64,000 nt of DNA from contig OX457026.1 in the NCBI GenBank assembly GCA_949752745.1, positions 38,854,723-38,918,722 of the forward strand. The letters are read 5' to 3'. Position 1 is the first letter of the stretch. Every line of letters begins with the position of its first letter. The notes under the pieces were generated by a model. That model saw nothing but the letters and a program-made list of their open reading frames with translations, searched no databases and was not told where the DNA came from. The stretch is from Protula sp. h YS-2021 (lineage: Eukaryota; Annelida; Polychaeta; Sabellida; Serpulidae). Shown here piece after piece: positions 1 to 7,939 of this stretch. The position numbers and the translations under genes were made by a program.

Positions 1-273
1 TGGGCGGGCAATTACCAGGATTCAAAGCAGTGCGAATATAATATGGCGATGGTATTGGTTCAATACTGGCATTATTGGTTCCAAAGCTATTCCACTACTT
101 AAGGAAGGGGCTAAGATCGTTGCGCCACATCTTAAAAGCCTACAAAAAATGTCGCGAAAGATGTTACGGGCCGAGTTGCACAGCATGTGATTGGTGATGT
201 GTTAGGAGGACAAAAGAGAGTGCAACCGACGAAACGTGCCAGAAGACAAAAAACAGCCAGACGGATAACATAA
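1..273 (+). pseudogene. Polinton small basic core/minor virion-like protein, copy 1 (5' incomplete)
   Basis: Partial copy of the gene at 4682-4999, cut by the window edge. Across frames it reads a glycine-rich N-terminal part (GGQLPGFKAVR), a hydrophobic GIGSILALL segment with IPLLKEG, and a basic tail (KRARRQKTARR) ending in TAA at 271-273. Polintons and adenovirus-like elements commonly encode a small basic, partly hydrophobic virion protein next to the capsid gene, and I infer that role here. It is broken by a stop and a frameshift. Relative to copy 2 it has small indels. The position immediately upstream of the capsid gene supports the call. Confidence 0.55.
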
Positions 274-309
274 AAAAACATTTAAAAAGACATATTTTGA
301 AAAGTCTTT

Positions 310-1642
310 AATTCATAATCATTATTGTGAATGTAGTCTTTCTCCATTGGAATGGTTTCACGTACCACCAACGTAAACTGCCGTCAGAGAAAGTTATAAT
401 GTAGACTATCAACCGCTGACTACCATCAGAGAAGGCGATCCAATAGAATTTTATGTTCCTGCGAGTACAGAAGAATATCTAGATATAAAGAACAGTAAAC
501 TTCATATTGTATGCCGCACTGTAAAGGGTGACGGAACACCGTGTTGGGCAGCTGATGTATCATGCATCAAGGATTTGTTTAATGGGTTATGGTCTAATAG
601 TGAATTATTTCTAAATGATCGATTGGTATCCCATAGTAACAATACCCATGGTTATACCAGCATCATCATTCATCTCATTCATGACTCGGAAGAAAGTCTC
701 CATTCTGAGCGCTCTATGCGTCTCATGTATAAAGATACTGCCGGGTCAATGAATAGTCATGAGGTGAAAAGAGCTAATCATGAAAGATATGTATCAGGGT
801 TTCATGTAAATCCTGACGGTGGTGACCTAGCTAAGCAAGGAAATAATGGTTTACATAATCGTTATTTGCATACACGTCTCAGCCGTGATTTTATGCTAAC
901 AGGTGGCTAAAGGGTAGATTTGTTTGAGCAGGATCGCTATCTTCCAAAGGCATCGGTTTGAAATTGCGTTTACACAGACAAAAAGATGAATATGTATTAA
1001 TGGCTCCAAATAATACCTATAAGGTAGAAGTGAAAGAGGCGTTTTTAACCATTCGCAAAGTAAGGGTTAGTCCAGGTATTCAGTTAGGACATACAGATGC
1101 ATTGATGAAAAGTTCTACAAAGTTACTTATTACTAGAAAAGAATGTAAAATTTTGGCCATTCCAGCAAGATTTTAATCTTTTATGAAAGATAACATCTTT
1201 TTAGGTCAAATACCAAAACGTATTGTCATTGGATTGGTTCATAATGAAGCTTTTGTGGAACAGTATTGAGAAATCCATACGATTTCAAACATTTTGATCT
1301 TGACTACATGCAACTGTACATGGATGGTGAACCAGTTCTATCCAAACCTCTCAAGCTTGATATTACGCAGAACAAATACCTGGACGCTTTTGAAACTCTT
1401 TAAAAATCTTTTGATAGATTGAATGGTGAGAAAAGTTCCATCATAAAAAGGGAAGATTGGCCTAGAGGTTACGCTTTATTTTCTTTCGACTTAACAGCTG
1501 ATTATGTTGGTAATGATCATTATCCTCTTATCAAACATTATCCCCTTGTACTAGGGCCTTGCAAAATACAGTCAATGTCATAGTCTATGCTGAATTTGAT
1601 AACATCATTGAAATAAGTCTCCAATTCGACTACCAGTCATGA
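310..1642 (+). pseudogene. Polinton major capsid protein, copy 1 (broken)
   Basis: Remnant of the double jelly-roll major capsid gene, homologous along its length to the copy at 5035-6369. Recognisable stretches include VPPTQTAV near the start, PIEFYVPASTEEYLDI, FLNDRLVSHSNNTHGY, YKDTAGSMNS, then VDLFEQDRYLP and KLRLHRQKDEY, and the C-terminal FDLDYMQLYMDGEPV. A one-base difference near 543 (tgttgggc, where copy 2 has tgtggggc) shifts the frame, so this copy is more damaged than copy 2. The TAA near 908 and the shift before 958 are shared with copy 2. The gene ends in TGA at 1640-1642, overlapping the protease ATG. Confidence 0.8.
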
Positions 1643-1796
1643 ACACAAAGCAGATCAATGCAATATTGAGCCATGATGTCATGACAAAAGACTTATTTCA
1701 AGGCGTGTTTTCCATGGACCAGCTAACGTCTTTACAACGCGATGCCTATGTCATCAACACAGACGAGCATGATGAACCAGGAGAGCATTGGGTGGC
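1639..1796 (+). pseudogene. Polinton cysteine protease, copy 1, truncated after residue ~53
   Basis: Starts with ATG in an ATGA overlap with the capsid stop and matches the first ~53 residues of the copy at 6366, up to the catalytic-histidine region GEHWVA. At 1797 the sequence leaves the protease and joins a duplicated piece of the small gene found at 3182-3470. The Asp and Cys part of the active site is therefore absent. The protease belongs to the adenain-like family that processes virion proteins. This copy cannot encode an enzyme. Confidence 0.8.
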
Positions 1797-1798
1797 AC

Positions 1799-2076
1799 CG
1801 AACTCGTGAAAAGGCAATGGAAATGTTTCAACTTCTCAGTCGTCATTTACGAACAAGTCAATCACAACAACAACGACAAAGGTCTGTTCCATCATCTGAA
1901 AAAACAGAAAAGTTATTTTCAACCTATCTATCATGGAAAAGTAATACAAATTTTAGCGGAACTTAAGAAACATGGTAGAAAATGGACAGAGAAGAATGAC
2001 CTTGTGTTGAAAACGGGTAATGCTATCACAAATTGCAACATCATTGATTTTTTGAAAGAAGCATTAGTTGCTACAA
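1799..2076 (+). pseudogene. Duplicated fragment of Polinton small gene PX2
   Basis: This stretch is nearly identical to 3182-3470 apart from an 11-base difference around tctaagccatt, which is present only in the downstream copy. It starts at the shared cgaactcgtgaaaagg and encodes the REKAMEMFQLLSRHLR and KNDLVLKTGNAIT segments. It has been joined in place of the rest of the protease and ends at the shared ctacaa, where integrase sequence begins. It marks a rearrangement junction, not a functional gene. Confidence 0.85.
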
Positions 2077-2077
2077 T

Positions 2078-2242
2078 GAGGAAGAACTGCAGAAAGTGAC
2101 TGAAGATATTGAATCCATCAACAGAATTAAAAAAGTCTTGAAAACACGTAAAAGAAGAGGTGTGAAAGAAATATTTGCTAAGTGGTTAGGTTGGCCAAAC
2201 AAGTTTAACAGTTGGGTGAAAGAAACAGACATTCAAAAATGA
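2078..2242 (+). pseudogene. Polinton integrase C-terminus (chromodomain end)
   Basis: An open reading frame of 54 codons ending in TGA at 2240-2242. It carries a lysine/arginine-rich segment (KTRKRRGVKEIF) and a chromodomain-like end with WLGWPNKFNSWV, typical of the C-terminus of the retrovirus-like integrase of Polintons. The catalytic DDE core is missing because the upstream junction at 2077 removed it. It abuts the packaging ATPase with an ATGA overlap, so integrase followed by ATPase is probably the original order. The family call rests on this motif alone. Confidence 0.6.
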
Positions 2243-2854
2243 AGCAGCCATTTACATGTTTGGTCTCTGGACCTACAGGCAGTGGTAAAACGTCTCTGGT
2301 GAAGGAAATTCTAGAACAAAAGTGGATTCAACCCTCTCCGAAAAGCATTTTATGACTCTTTGCAGCAGATCAGCCTTTGTACAAGGGAATAAAAGGTGTG
2401 GAATTTTACCAAGGCATTCCAGATGACATTGAAGAGCGCTTTAAGCCGATAAAACCAAACTTGCGCATCTCTGATGACTTAATGACTAAATGTAATAGTG
2501 ATGAGCGTATGACACGTCTCTTTGGTGTTGGCAGCAGTAATCAAAATCAAAGCATCACTTTTTATTGTACATAATTTATTCCATCATGGTTAAGAAATGC
2601 GAAATATTAGTTTGAATACACATTATATAATTCTGTTTAAAAATCCTAGAGACAGTCAACAAATTAGTACATTAGCGCGACAAATGTATCCTGGAAGATC
2701 TCAATTTGTTACTACTAGCAAAACACATGGTTATTTATTCATTGATTTAAAACCAAAGACAAATGATCAACTACGTTTTCGTACAGGCATTTTACCAATA
2801 CACATTGTGTATATATTGATAAAGCGGTTTATGAACAAGAACCAACTCATTTAA
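2239..2854 (+). pseudogene. Polinton genome-packaging ATPase (A32/FtsK-HerA-like), broken
   Basis: This gene would pump the element's DNA into capsids. Starting at ATG 2239, a Walker A loop GPTGSGKTS appears at residues ~11-19, followed after an in-frame TGA near 2353 by FAADQPLYKGIKG and VEFYQGIPDD. The second half (SLNTHYIILFKNPRDSQQI, LARQMYPG, HGYLFIDLKP) is the conserved C-terminal block of the family and lies one frame over from about 2597, so there is at least one frameshift besides the stop at 2572-2574. The expected acidic Walker B/HNI-type region sits in the damaged middle. It is followed 15 bases later by PX1. Confidence 0.85.
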
Positions 2855-2869
2855 CCATTCACAGTCAAG

Positions 2870-3074
2870 ATGTCTAAACGTATTCGAGTGAACCAACCTT
2901 TTCTTCACCTGCTTGCACGCACTGGACCTAAACGACGTAAATCCTTGCTACAGCAAGCTACTAAGGAGGAATTAACTAGCTTGTTTGAATTTTGTTTGAA
3001 TATATTGCGGATTATTCATTGGGGCTATTGCTAAATTTGAATTACCCTTGTTGGCCCAACTGCTGTTAAAATGA
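2870..3074 (+). pseudogene. Small conserved Polinton gene (PX1-like), one frameshift
   Basis: Begins at ATG 2870 (MSKRIRVNQPF), with a basic segment GPKRRKSLLQQAT and then ELTSLFEFCLNIL. A one-base shift near 3003 leads into a short hydrophobic tail ending in LLLK and TGA at 3072-3074, which overlaps the next ATG as ATGA. Short genes with a basic N-part and an NIL-type motif are common between the ATPase and capsid genes of Polintons. Their function is not established to my knowledge, and I assign none. Confidence 0.5.
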
Positions 3075-3624
3075 AGCATACTTTGAAAATGGTCCTCATT
3101 CCTGAATACGAATATAAAATGTTATTAGAAAAGAAAGACAGTGAAATTCAAACAAAAGTAAATAAACTTTTACGTCGGAAACGAACTCGTGAAAAGGCAA
3201 TGGAAATGTTTCAACTTCTCAGTCGTCATTTACGAACAACTCAATCACAACAACAACGACAAAGATCTGTTCCATCATCTGAAAAACCAGAAAAGTTATT
3301 TCTAAGCCATTTTCAACCTATCTATCATGGAAAAGTAATACAACTTTTAGCGGAACTTAAGAAACATGGTACAAAATGGATAGAGAAGAATGACCTTGTG
3401 TTGAAAACGGGTAATGCTATCACAAATTCTAACATCATTGATTTTTTGAAAGAAGCATTAGTTGCTACAAAAGAAAATAACGAGGAGAATCACCATATGG
3501 TTGGCATCAGTTTATCCATGAAATTGTAGATGCTAATATTCCAAATCCTATGTTTAGTGAAAAGACAACTCGTGACGACATTACAAAAGAAATCAAACAG
3601 CGTCAACAAAGACAGTTTCCTTAA
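3071..3624 (+). pseudogene. Small conserved Polinton gene (PX2-like), one frameshift near the end
   Basis: Opens at ATG 3071 and reads ~150 codons in frame: LIPEYEYKMLLEKKDSEI, RKRTREKAMEMFQLL, a glutamine/serine-rich linker (SQQQRQRS) and KNDLVLKTGNAIT. A shift near 3500 continues into HQFIHEIVDANIPNPMF and ends in TAA at 3622-3624. I place it with the small alpha-helical virion-associated genes seen in Polintons, but no function is evident. Its central 290 bp were copied to 1799-2076. The next ORF starts two bases after the stop. Confidence 0.5.
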
Positions 3625-3626
3625 GG

Positions 3627-3770
3627 ATGGGAAAATTTTTAACATGGCTTAAAGAGTTATGTTGTTGTCAAGAAAACGAAATGAAAACTACAAATCATAT
3701 TCCTGTAAAAGTAAGATGTGCAAGTGCTTGTTGTGCAGGAGAAGTAATAGATAGCAACATGACCATGTGA
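3627..3770 (+). CDS. Tiny cysteine-rich ORF with acylation-like N-terminus
   Basis: A complete 47-codon frame from ATG 3627 to TGA 3768-3770, two bases after the PX2 stop. It begins MGKFLTWLKELCCC and later has RCASACCAGEV. A glycine at position 2 followed by a cysteine cluster is the pattern seen in N-myristoylated and palmitoylated proteins, so membrane association is a possible but untested reading. Downstream, 12-base repeats read in another frame as cysteine every fourth residue (CEKSCKTSCETSCKTSCET). The original protein may therefore have been longer, with a Cys-rich repeat tail now out of frame. I do not recognise a family. Confidence 0.35.
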   Translation: MGKFLTWLKELCCCQENEMKTTNHIPVKVRCASACCAGEVIDSNMTM

Positions 3771-3840
3771 AAAATCATGTAAAACATCATGTGAAACATC
3801 CTGTAAAACATCATGTGAAACATGATGTGAAACATCATGC
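3764..3840. repeat. 12-base tandem repeat (aaacatcatgtg type)
   Basis: About six imperfect copies of a 12-base unit resembling catgtgaaacat. Because 12 is a multiple of three, each frame repeats a four-residue word: HVKH-like, Cys-x-x-Ser-like, or stop-containing. It separates the cysteine-rich ORF from the penton gene. Confidence 0.85.
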
Positions 3841-3925
3841 ACGTAGTTGTGAGAATGGCGCGCGCTACACACAAAGTCATATGTAGGCATCCATTCCGTC
3901 AACGTACATATATAATTTAGTCATC

Positions 3926-4685
3926 ATGGAGTCAACAAGTTTTTACATTACTTTACAGCAATGCTAGTATGAACTATTACCTCAACAACAAGACTTCGAA
4001 TTACCAAATTCGTATGCCTCGAACCATCTAGCTTAAAGGAAAATATGAAGTGGCCTTAGCTGAAATTCAATATCCACATACATGGACAACCATGAGACAT
4101 GGAATGGACTATTCTATTCAGTATCGACAACAAAAATTTACAGATTCTGTCCATGGCACAGTCACTATTCCTTATGGTTACTACAGAACCATACAAGGAA
4201 TATGTGATGCAATCAATGAAGAAGCGGCTAATTCTATGAAAGAAGCACTTACACAAGCTATTCGGATAAAGTATGATAAAATTAGACGACAAGTTTTTCT
4301 TTTTACAAATTATAACTTTGAAGTGTCATTCTCCGCTGGATTAGCTGAGATTTTAGGATTTATCCCAGATCAATGGTATACTGAAACATGTACATCTGAA
4401 CATAAAGCAGATGTGAAGCAGGGATTTTATACACTCCATGTGCTGCAGTATTTGTGAACCACAAGTTGTTGGAGATTATTATGTTTATTGGTACTTTCTG
4501 TTCCTATTCAAGGTCATGACGGTGACATTATCATGAAAACTTGTGGTGAACCTCATTATGTTCCTTTAAACACATCCAAATTTTACGTGATAGAAATGAA
4601 TATTAAGGATGACACAGGTCATAATGTTACATTTCAAACTGGAAAGGTGATCTGTAAACTTCATTTTCGACCAAAAGCATTATGA
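3926..4685 (+). pseudogene. Polinton penton / minor capsid protein (single jelly-roll family), broken
   Basis: This is the second virion shell protein, expected at the capsid vertices. ATG 3926 gives MESTSFYITL, then a frameshift near 3960 leads to MNYYLNN. The well-preserved middle has YEVALAEIQYPHTW, PYGYYRTIQGICDAI, AEILGF, then near 4455 a stop and two compensating shifts around CEPQVVGD. It finishes with GHDGDIIMKT, PHYVPL, IKDDTGHNVTFQTGKV and KLHFRP. The overall length of about 250 residues fits the family. TGA at 4683-4685 overlaps the ATG at 4682 of the next gene. Its neighbours are virion genes on both sides. Confidence 0.85.
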
Positions 4686-4999
4686 CACAATCCATCTGCA
4701 TATTGCAACCATTTTCTTCGCCAAGTGGGCGGGCAATTACCAGGATTCAAAGCAGTGCGAATATAATATGGCAATGGTATTGGTTCAATACTGGCATTAT
4801 TGGTTCGCAAAGCTATTCCACTACTTAAGGAAGGGTTAAGATCGTTGCGCCACATCTTAAAAGCCTACAAAAAAATGTCGCGAAAGATGTTACGGGCCGA
4901 GTTGCACAGCATGTGATTGGTGATGTGTTAGGAGGACAAAAGAGAGTGCAACTGACGAAACGTGCCAGAAGACAAAAAACAGCCAGACGGATAACATAA
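4682..4999 (+). pseudogene. Polinton small basic core/minor virion-like protein, copy 2
   Basis: Second copy of the gene cut at the window start. ATG at 4682 sits in an ATGA overlap with the penton stop, but the conserved reading (LRQVGGQLPGFKAVR, YGNGIGSILALLVRKAIPLL) is one frame over, so an early shift has occurred. The C-terminal part reads VAQHVIGDVLGGQKR and a basic tail KRARRQKTARR ending in TAA 4997-4999. Glycine-rich, hydrophobic and then basic composition suggests a DNA- or capsid-associated virion protein (inference). The major capsid remnant follows ~35 bases later. Confidence 0.55.
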
Positions 5000-6524
5000 A
5001 AAAAATATTTGAAAAGACATATTTTGAAAAGTCTTTAATTCATAATCATTATTGTGAATGTAGTCTTTCTCCATTGGAATGGTTTCACGTACCACCAACG
5101 CAAACTGCCGTCGAGGAAAGTTATAATGTAGACTATCAACCGCTGACTACCATCAGAGAAGGCGATCCAATAGAATTTTATGTTCCTGCGAGTACAGAAG
5201 AATATCTAGATATAAAGAACAATAAACTTCATATTGTATGCCGCATTGTAAAGGGTGACGGAACACCGTGTGGGGCAGCTGATGTATCATGCATCAAGGA
5301 TTTGTTTAATGGGTTATGTTCTAATATTGAATTTTTTCTAAATGATCGATTGGTATCCCATAGTAACAATACCCATGGTTATACCAGCATCATCTCTCAT
5401 CTCATTCATGACTCGGAAGAAAGTCTCCATTCTGAGCGCTCTATGCGTCTCATGTATAAAGATACTGCCGGGTCAATGAATAGTCATGAGGTGAAAAGAG
5501 CTAATCATGAAAGATATTTATCAGGGTTTCATGTAAATCCTGACGGTGGTGACCTAGCTAAGCAAGGAAATAATGGTTTACATAATCGTTATTTGCATAC
5601 ACGTCTCAGCCGTGATTTTATGCTAACAGGTGGCTAAAGGGTAGATTTGTTTGAGCAGGATCGCTATCTTCCAAAGGCATCGGTTTGAAATTGCGTTTAC
5701 ACAGACAAAAAGATGAATATATATTAATGGCTCCAAATAATACCTATAAGGTAGAAGTGAAAGAGGCGTTTTTAACCATTCGCAAAGTAAGGGTTAGTCC
5801 AGGTATTCAGTTAGGACATACAGATGCATTGATGAAAAGTTCTACAAAGTTACTTATTACTAGAAAAGAATGTAAAATTTTGGCCATTCCAGCAAGATTA
5901 CAATCTTTTGTGAAAGATAACATCTTTTTAGGTCAAATACCAAAACGTATTGTCATTGGATTGGTTCATAATGAAGCTTTTGTGGAACAGTATTGAGAAA
6001 TCCATACGATTTCAAACATTTTGATCTTGACTACATGCAACTGTACATGGATGGTGAACCAGTTCTATCCAAACCTCTCAAGCTTGATATTACGCAGAAC
6101 AAATACCTGGACGCTTTTGAAACTCTTTAAAAATCTTTTGATAGATTGAATGGTGAGAAAAGTTCCATCATAAAAAGGGAAGATTGGCCTAGAGGTTACG
6201 CTTTATTTTCTTTCGACTTAACAGCTGATTATGTTGGTAATGATCATTATTCTCTTATCAAACATTATCCCCTTGTACTAGGGAATTGCAAAATACAGTC
6301 AATGTCATAGTCTATGCTGAATTTGATAACATCATTGAAATAAGCATCCAATTCGACTATCAGTCATGAACACAAAGCAGATCAATGCCATATTGAGCCA
6401 TGATGTCATGACAAAAGACTTATTTCAAGGCGTGTTTTCCATGGACCAGCTAACGTCTTTACAACGCGATGCCTATGTCATCAACACAGACGAGCATGAT
6501 GAACCAGGAGAGCATTGGGTGGCA
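4726..6524 (+). repeat. Tandem duplicate of 1-1796 inside the Polinton (period ~4.73 kb)
   Basis: Positions 1-1796 and 4726-6524 are nearly identical, from tgggcgggcaattacc to gcattgggtggca. They differ by scattered substitutions and single-base indels. The duplicated block is core-like gene, major capsid and the start of the protease. At the 3' boundary the copies part abruptly: copy 1 joins PX2 sequence and copy 2 continues the protease. Shared inactivating lesions show the duplication happened after decay began. Confidence 0.93.
5035..6369 (+). pseudogene. Polinton major capsid protein, copy 2 (best preserved)
   Basis: Double jelly-roll capsid gene remnant. The frame is open from before 5041 to 5637 without an obvious in-frame ATG, so the start codon is probably lost. 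Conserved pieces: VPPTQTAVEESYNVDY, IREGDPIEFYVPAS, FFLNDRLVSHSNNTHGYTS, SMRLMYKDTAGSM. Stop TAA at 5635-5637 is followed in the same frame by RVDLFEQDRYLPKA, then a shift to KLRLHRQKDEYILMAP and KVRVSPGIQLGHTDALM up to 5996. The C-terminal third continues in other frames (FDLDYMQLYMDGEPV, GYALFSFDLTADY) and ends IQFDYQS-TGA at 6367-6369. The 5635 stop is shared with copy 1, so it predates the duplication. Confidence 0.88.
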
Positions 6525-6686
6525 GCGTATTTTGACAAAGACCCTGTAGAATATTTTGACTCTTATGGACTTTTACCTCTAGATAATCGTTTAGAAAAGT
6601 TTTTAAGGAATGACTTTATATATACTTCCGTACCATTACAAACTAAAATATCATCTACATGTGGTTTTTTTAGCTACTCTAGATGA
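6366..6686 (+). pseudogene. Polinton adenain-like cysteine protease, copy 2 (C-terminally truncated)
   Basis: Starts at ATG 6366 in an ATGA overlap with the capsid gene and runs 106 codons. The catalytic triad pattern is visible: His in GEHWVA (residue ~56), Asp in YFDSYG (~67), and Cys in STCGFF (~99). The stop comes soon after the cysteine (FSYSR), while family members normally continue beyond it, so the C-terminal part is lost. The enzyme would cleave virion precursor proteins. It is the last + strand gene of the element. Beyond it the - strand genes converge. Confidence 0.85.
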
Positions 6687-6829
6687 TCCTTCAACACAGA
6701 TTGAAGGACATACTTTCCAAAATGTCTTAGCAGAATGTCACCACATGCATTTCTCAGATATGAGAATCCATATGTAATGAATTCATAATCTAATAAAAAG
6801 TCCTCCATCTCGTTCAACAGTCAGATCAA

Positions 6830-7230
6830 CTATGAGCTATCTCGTCTGTGACAGGGGGTATTTATGGTGAAGACTGGATGTTGTATAGCTTCTAGGAATC
6901 GTAAGACTGCGCGCCAATTCTTCATATCAAAGTCAATCAAATCTGTATATGGAGTATCTGTCACAACTCCGTCATAATTTCTGGATAATCCTGTAAAAGA
7001 TTTGTCCAAAATCTAACACGTATATCAGAATCATGTCCACCCACTAACACTTCAACTTTATTTTCAAGTCTACGTTCAAACCCAGGTTTAAGCGGTATGT
7101 TTTTAAAGTCTTTCCACACTTCAGATTTAAACCGATAAGCAGAACTTATGATCACTTCATTCATATCATTTAAAGCGAGGTAAGCACCACCGTTAAACAC
7201 AAGTGCATTCATGATGACAATACCTTTCAT
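6830..7230 (-). pseudogene. Unrecognised Polinton gene following PC4-like gene
   Basis: From ATG at 7230 (complement) the frame reads MKGIVIMNALVFNGGAYLAL, NEVIISSAYRFKSEVWKDF and LVGGHDSDIRVRFWTN to about 6961. It then shifts frame and continues with DTPYTDLIDFDMKNWRAVL to TAG at 6830-6832, about 134 residues in all. The start overlaps the stop of the PC4-like gene by four bases (ATGA). I do not recognise the family. The position in the element, converging on the protease gene, suggests an accessory gene of this Polinton lineage. Confidence 0.45.
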
Positions 7231-7882
7231 GAAACGTCTTCTTGTCTTCGAAGCCTTTTATCCACTTCTGTCACCTGCTTCTTCAGCATTTTCCATTCAG
7301 GTATTGTCAGCAAAATTCCATTTTTCGTCGGACGGTTTCTTCCAGACCCCTCATCTCTGAGGTACTTGCGAATGTTCACCACTCCGTCATTGCTTTGTTT
7401 CATAATTTTAATGTCCTTTAATGTACATTTCCTAGAGAAAGCATTCAATCCCACGACTGTGATGTTGGTGCCGTCTCCACTTTTAATTTCTTGGTGGTTG
7501 TGGTGGTGGTGGTGGTGGTGGTGGTGGTGGTGGTGGTGGTGGTGGTGGTGGTGGTGGTGGTGGTGGTGGTGGTGGTGGTGGTGGTGGTGGTGGTGGTGGT
7601 GGTGGTGGTGGTGGTGGTGGTGGTGGTGGTGGTGGTGGTGGTGGTGGTGGTGGTGGTGGTGGTGGTGGTGGTGGTGGTGGTGGTGGTGGTGGTGGTGGTG
7701 GTGGTGGTGGTGGTGGTGGTGGTGGTGGTGGTGGTGGTGGTGGTGGTGGTGGTGGTGGTGGTGGTGGTGGTGGTGGTGGTGGTGGTGGTGGTGGTGGTGG
7801 TGGGATTTTTAACCTTCAAGTCATTGACTGTATCAGCAAGAGTGTCCATATCAGTTGTAGATCTCTTACGATTATGATCCAT
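7227..7882 (-). pseudogene. PC4-like DNA-binding protein with polythreonine tract (expanded, frame-broken)
   Basis: ATG at 7882 (complement) gives MDHNRKRSTTDMDTLADTV, then a run of about 100 threonines encoded by ACC repeats, then KKLKVETAPTS and a stop at 7445. In the adjacent frame the sequence continues as GLNAFSRKCTLKDIK, DGVVNIRKYLRDEG and NGILLTIPEWKMLKKQ to TGA 7227-7229. The VNIRKY...GILLTIPEW...LK pattern matches the single-stranded-DNA-binding PC4 (p15) fold. I infer one original gene with a basic N-terminus, a short Thr linker and a PC4 domain, disrupted by microsatellite growth. It lies just downstream of the polymerase on the same strand. Confidence 0.6.
7492..7803. repeat. (TGG)n microsatellite, about 100 copies
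   Basis: An almost uninterrupted TGG run of ~300 bases, with only the first few units imperfect. Depending on frame and strand it reads as tryptophan, valine, glycine, threonine, proline or histidine runs. Only the threonine reading continues into recognisable coding sequence. Confidence 0.98.
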
Positions 7883-7939
7883 GTTAACGCTTCAGTGTTC
7901 ACACCTCAAATAACTCTAAAGTTGGAGATTCTCCCCCTT

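Noticed and set aside
3657..3902. - strand frame with SHDV repeats
   Set aside because: It is the complement of the 12-base repeat inside + strand virion genes, with no family signal.
7366..7882. Long frames of poly-Trp and poly-Val across the TGG repeat
   Set aside because: They are frames of the microsatellite with no recognisable flanking protein. Only the - strand threonine frame connects to coding-like sequence.
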